Positions 17,226 to 20,197 of a stretch of 20,197 nucleotides of DNA are shown one piece after another (the first letter of the stretch is position 1; each line of letters begins with the position of its first letter). The position numbers and the translations under genes are program-made. The stretch lies in assembly GCA_020650975.1 (NCBI GenBank), contig JAIPMN010011966.1, forward strand, positions 1 to 20,197, in the 5' to 3' direction. This DNA is from Apostichopus californicus (lineage: Eukaryota; Echinodermata; Holothuroidea; Aspidochirotida; Stichopodidae). The notes below the pieces were generated by a model that was not told the DNA's origin, did not search any database, and worked only from the letters and a program-made list of their open reading frames with translations.

Positions 17226-18001
17226 GTAAGTTTGGCGACAGGGTCAAAGGTCATGGTAACATTCTTGCACTGCCCCATGACCCTCTAGCGTCATCACTCT
17301 CTTACTTCCGATTCTACTAAAAGTCCTACATCTTTCCTTTTTTTTCGATTTTTGCTCTACCTGTCTGAGTCTGCCCGTGTGTACATTATAAGTGGAAGCT
17401 TGTGGTTTCAGGGCAAAAAATTTCCACCTCTTCTACTGCAGCTCTTCAACAACAAGTTTTACATAAGTATCCGTCTTGTGGAGTTTTTTTTCGGTCAGGG
17501 ATTGCACTTTTTAATTATATGACAGAGAATAATTTAGCGTTAAAAGTTTTGCATGGGAGTTTTGAATGTTCTGAACTTTGTCTCCTTTGACAGAACTGTG
17601 GTTCCTGTGTACAAAAACTGTAGTGTATCTTTGCACTTGCAAAGCGACTTGCCCATTTTGCCTAGCATTTGTATGAGACGTTTTAGGAGCGTTTTAATTT
17701 TTTTGGGGGGGGGGGGAGGGAAGAGGGGAGGGAGGAGGGCAGGGAATGAGCTATTAGTCAGTGACTTGATAGCATGGAAAGTTGTATTCCCATACCAACA
17801 TGTGATGTACAAGAAGGATTTGAAATGAAGAAAATAGTTAAGGCAATGTAGTCTTTTGGTTCAATTTCAGGATGGAATAGAGAGAGCTCTTGTTGTTGTT
17901 CTGGTCTACAGAATTTAAATAAATACATTAAAGACTAAACTATGACTGCATTAATATTGATGTCATTTGATTAAGTTTCCTTTTCTGTTCATTTCTTTCA
18001 G
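17226..18001 (+). other. Intron 10; left edge of the HYR duplication at about 17815
   Basis: The first 590 bp are unique and include a strong coding-strand G-rich tract at 17705-17744. From about 17815 (GGATTTGAAATGAAGAAAAT) the sequence matches the intron copies further downstream, most closely the one at 20037 onward. The array's left boundary can therefore be placed here. The acceptor CTGTTCATTTCTTTCAG is shared by all copies. A 91-codon open frame at 17553-17828 has no domain content. Confidence 0.8.
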
Positions 18002-18250
18002 TCAATACTCCTCCATCCCCACCTAATTGTCCCAACATTCAACCTGTCACCAGCTTTCAGGGAAACTTTGGTCAGTTTGTAACATGGGATATTGATAGCT
18101 GTTTAGATAGTGAAGATGGCTCTACTACTCCATTATGTAATGAACAGAGTGGAGATCTCTTTCCTGTTGGCCAGACAACCGTTCTTTGTACCTGTACAGA
18201 CTCAGCTGGGGCAACATCGGAATGTGACTTTACCATTCAAGTGAATCCTG
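18002..18250 (+). CDS. Exon 11: HYR module, array copy 1
   Basis: 249 bp, acceptor TTCATTTCTTTCAG, donor GGTAATT, phase 1-1. The residues include PNCPNIQPVTSFQGNFGQFV, then SCLDSEDGS, then FPVGQTTVLCTCTDSAGATS and ECDFTIQVNP. The C-terminal half is a clear HYR signature. Six cysteines instead of the usual two to four suggest extra disulfides (NC, SC, LC, LC, TC, EC). Compared with exon 12 it lacks one codon in the TWD-I / TWEDI segment and has few other differences. The donor GTAATT is weak but is used in two of the three copies. Confidence 0.94.
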
Positions 18251-18479
18251 GTAATTGTTTTTTTTTGTCATTGTGCTGATTTTCTGTCTATGGTTTTCAA
18301 TATTAAATAGTGTTTGGCAATGTTGTTATTTTGGCTCAATTTCTGGTAGCATGGGGTAGAGATACTCTTGTTGTTGTTCTGGTCTACAGAATTTAAGATA
18401 CACATTTCAAGACTAAACTATGAATGCATTAATATTGATGTCATTTGATTAAGTTTCCTGTTCTGTTCATTTCTTTCAG

Positions 18480-18731
18480 TCAATACTCCTCCATCCCCAC
18501 CTAATTGTCCCAACATTCAACCTGTCACCAGCTTTCAGGGAAACTTTGGTCAGTTTGTAACATGGGAGGATATTGGTAGCTGTTCTGATAGTGAAGATGG
18601 CTCTATTACTCCATTATGTAATGAACAGAGTGGAGATCTCTTTCCTGTTGGCCAGACAACCGTTCGTTGCACCTGTACAGACTCAGCTGGGGCAACATCG
18701 GAATGTGACTTTACCATTCAAGTGAATCCTG
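18480..18731 (+). CDS. Exon 12: HYR module, array copy 2
   Basis: 252 bp, same acceptor and donor as exon 11, phase 1-1. It differs from exon 11 by one codon insertion and about six base changes, five of which alter the protein (WEDIGSCSD against WDIDSCLD, STTP to SITP, VLC to VRC). The six cysteines are conserved. The introns on both sides are almost the same as those of the neighbouring copies. The duplication is therefore recent or homogenised by gene conversion. Confidence 0.95.
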
Positions 18732-18959
18732 GTAATTGTTTTTTTTTTCATTGTGCTGATTTTCTGTCTATGGTTTTCAATATTAAATAGTGTTTGGCAT
18801 TGTTGTTATTTTGGCTCAATTTCTGGTAGCATGGGGTAGAGATACTCTTGTTGTTGTTCTGGTCTACAGAATTTAAGATACACATTTCAAGACTAAAGTA
18901 TCACTGTCTTAATATTGATGTCATTTGATTAAGTTTCCTTTTCTGTTCATTTCTTTCAG

Positions 18960-19211
18960 TCAACACTCCTCCATCTCCACCTACTTGTCCCAACATTCAA
19001 CCTGTCACCAGCTTTCAGGGAAATGTTGGTCAGATTGTAACATGGGAGGATATTGGCAGCTGTTTAGATAGTGAAGATGGCTCTATTACTCCAGCATGTA
19101 ATCGACAGAGTGGAGCTTTCTTTCCTGTTGGCCAGACAACCGTTCGTTGCACCTGTACAGACTCAGCTGAGGCAACATCGGAATGTGAATTTACCATTCT
19201 AGTGAATCCTG
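18960..19211 (+). CDS. Exon 13: HYR module, array copy 3
   Basis: 252 bp, acceptor TTCATTTCTTTCAG, donor GGTAAAT, phase 1-1. Against exon 12 I count 18 base differences, 14 in codons that change the residue and 4 silent. They replace 11 residues, including N to T before CPN, F to V and F to I in GNVGQIV, L to A and E to R around ACNRQ, D-L to A-F before FPVG, G to E, D to E and Q to L. Cysteines and the FPVGQTTVRCTCTDSA core are unchanged. It is the last intact exon in the window; its phase requires another exon downstream. Confidence 0.95.
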
Positions 19212-19957
19212 GTAAATTGTTTATTTTGTAGTTCTTGTTCTAATTTTCTGTCTATGTTTTTGAATGTAAGATAGTATTGTGGCAATGTTTTTATTTTGGC
19301 TCAATTTCTGGTAGCATGGAGTAGAGAGAACTATTGTTGGTTTTTTCTACGAAACTTAAAATGTATAGCTGGAGGCAAAAAACAAATCTACTTTTTTAGG
19401 CTCATACTACAGTACTTTAAGTACACAAATAATTCTGTGGTTCCTGTTAGTCGAAAGAGACAGTCATTTAGAGAAATTTGATGTCAAATTTAGAAGATTC
19501 TCACTGACCAGAAATGTTATGCGTGTAAGCTCATGAACGTACATGTCACCATGTGTCGTCTCTGCTGAGTGTACAGCGAAGGCGAAACAATAACAATTGA
19601 CTTTTCACGTACTTCTCATAAGAAAGTGAACCATTTATTAACTTCACTCTTCCAATAAACATGCACCTACAAGAGACAGAAATAGTTGTTAGAATTGTTC
19701 ACACATTGGTTAACTCATTTTGGGTAGCAATTCTGGAATTAAAAGTAAATTATGTTTCAAAAAACTCTTAAACGTCTGGTCATATTTTGTAAGATACACT
19801 GCTGTTATAGGCCAGTGTACATACTATGCCATTTAAAAAGTGAGGTCTTGCTGCAGTTGAAATGCCTACCTTGTGAAATAAGTCAACATCTCAGGTATTG
19901 CTTCATTTGCTGTTGCAATTAATCGTGTTTGCAGTTGATTTCCAGTCAGTGGATGTG
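19212..19957 (+). other. Intron 13 start, then unique insert replacing most of a fourth HYR unit
   Basis: 19212 to about 19370 is a diverged copy of the array intron. About 19370-19957 has no similarity to the array and no recognisable gene, transposon end or RNA. Roughly 70 bp of intron and 210 bp of exon would be expected here but are absent. Confidence 0.7.
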
Positions 19958-19995
19958 AACATCGGAATGTGAAATTACTTTTCAAGTGAATCCTG
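19958..19995 (+). pseudogene. Remnant of a fourth HYR array exon (3' end only)
   Basis: The last 38 bp of the HYR exon are preserved, translating TSECEITFQVNP in the array frame, followed by the same donor GGTAATTG. Upstream similarity ends abruptly, and the preceding in-frame codon is TGA at 19956-19958. The nearby GCAG at 19931-19934 would not restore the HYR frame. It is therefore a truncated, non-coding exon remnant. Confidence 0.88.
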
Positions 19996-20197
19996 GTAAT
20001 TGTTTATTTTTGTCGTTGTACTTATTTTCTGTCTATGGATTTGAAATGAAGAAAATAGTTGTGGCAATGTAATCTTTTGATTTTAATTTCAGGTAGCATG
20101 GAGTAAAGAGAGTTTGTTGTTGTTCTGGTCTATAGAATTTACGAAACATATTAAAGACTAAAGTATCACTGTCTTAATATTGATGTCATTTGATTAA
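19996..20197 (+). other. Array intron copy running off the window end
   Basis: Starts with GTAATTGTTT and matches the other array introns through TGATGTCATTTGATTAA. It shares GAAATGAAGAAAATAGTT with the intron before exon 11 rather than the variant found before exons 12 and 13. Another HYR exon is expected about 27 bp beyond the window if the spacing holds. Confidence 0.85.

Larger units (their letters stand above)
3709..19211 (+). other. Partial gene: EGF/HYR modular extracellular protein, 13 internal exons
   Basis: Span of the one gene that can be supported. Thirteen exons with AG acceptors and GT donors are all phase 1 to phase 1. Codons formed across the junctions are V, A, R, A, A, V, N, Y, D, V, V and V, none a stop. 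The joined reading frame is 754 codons: HYR, EGF x8, HYR, HYR x3. EGF and HYR modules are extracellular protein-binding or adhesion modules, so a secreted, matrix or cell-surface protein is inferred. Hyalin, fibropellin-like and SVEP1-like proteins combine such modules, but none can be assigned here. Start codon, signal peptide, any membrane segment and the stop codon lie outside the window or were not seen. Because all exons share one phase, missed exons cannot be excluded by frame. Confidence 0.85.
17815..20197 (+). repeat. Tandem HYR exon-plus-intron duplication array
   Basis: Exons 11, 12 and 13 start at 18002, 18480 and 18960, spacings of 478 and 480 bp, and both exons and introns are nearly identical. 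A further unit keeps its 5' intron part (19212 to about 19370), then about 590 bp of unrelated sequence, then only the last 38 bp of the exon and a new intron copy. That copy is still continuing at the window end, so the array extends beyond it. The copy number shown here is a minimum. Confidence 0.95.

Noticed and set aside
17402..17828. Possible extra exon in intron 10
   Set aside because: Open frames here lack HYR or EGF signatures and cross a long G-run.

Overview
This is a eukaryotic, AT-rich, intron-rich animal window. It carries an internal part of one plus-strand gene for a secreted or cell-surface modular protein. Thirteen coding exons between 3709 and 19211 can be supported. In order they encode one HYR (hyalin repeat) module, eight EGF-like modules, one HYR module and three nearly identical HYR modules. 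The HYR plus EGF mix, EGF modules on single exons, and dense MITE, SINE and minisatellite content point to a marine deuterostome. An echinoderm (sea cucumber or sea urchin) is most likely; hemichordate or cephalochordate cannot be excluded. No bacterial-style gene organisation is present.

Layout: 1-3708 has no supportable coding exon but holds a 460-bp TTAA-flanked MITE with 136-bp inverted arms. 3709-3927 is HYR exon 1. 4881-5286 is a hAT-type MITE with a perfect 8-bp target duplication. EGF exons lie at 5810, 7011, 8914, 11491, 12537, 14163, 14830 and 16537. Their introns contain a three-copy 156-bp tandem repeat, a 158-bp TA-flanked MITE, a tRNA-derived SINE, a ten-copy ~130-bp minisatellite that starts on a splice donor, a 10-bp satellite, G-rich tracts and a tRNA-like element. 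HYR exons follow at 16977, 18002, 18480 and 18960. The last three are a ~479-bp exon-plus-intron tandem array. A fourth unit keeps only the 3' end of its exon (19958-19995), and another intron copy runs off the window end.

Every exon starts and ends in phase 1. All twelve junction codons are sense codons, and the concatenated exons read 754 codons without a stop. Any module can therefore be skipped, duplicated or lost without a frameshift, and the HYR array shows this happening. Neither the 5' end (signal peptide, promoter) nor the 3' end of the gene is visible, so no gene symbol is assigned.

The observations most worth a second look are three. First, an EGF variant has eight cysteines (7011-7136 and 8914-9036) with half-variants nearby. 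Second, the minisatellite of intron 6 repeats a joined acceptor/donor motif like a recursive splice site. Third, HYR copies have diverged mainly by amino-acid replacements while their introns stayed similar. All splice sites were called by eye and none has been tested against RNA.
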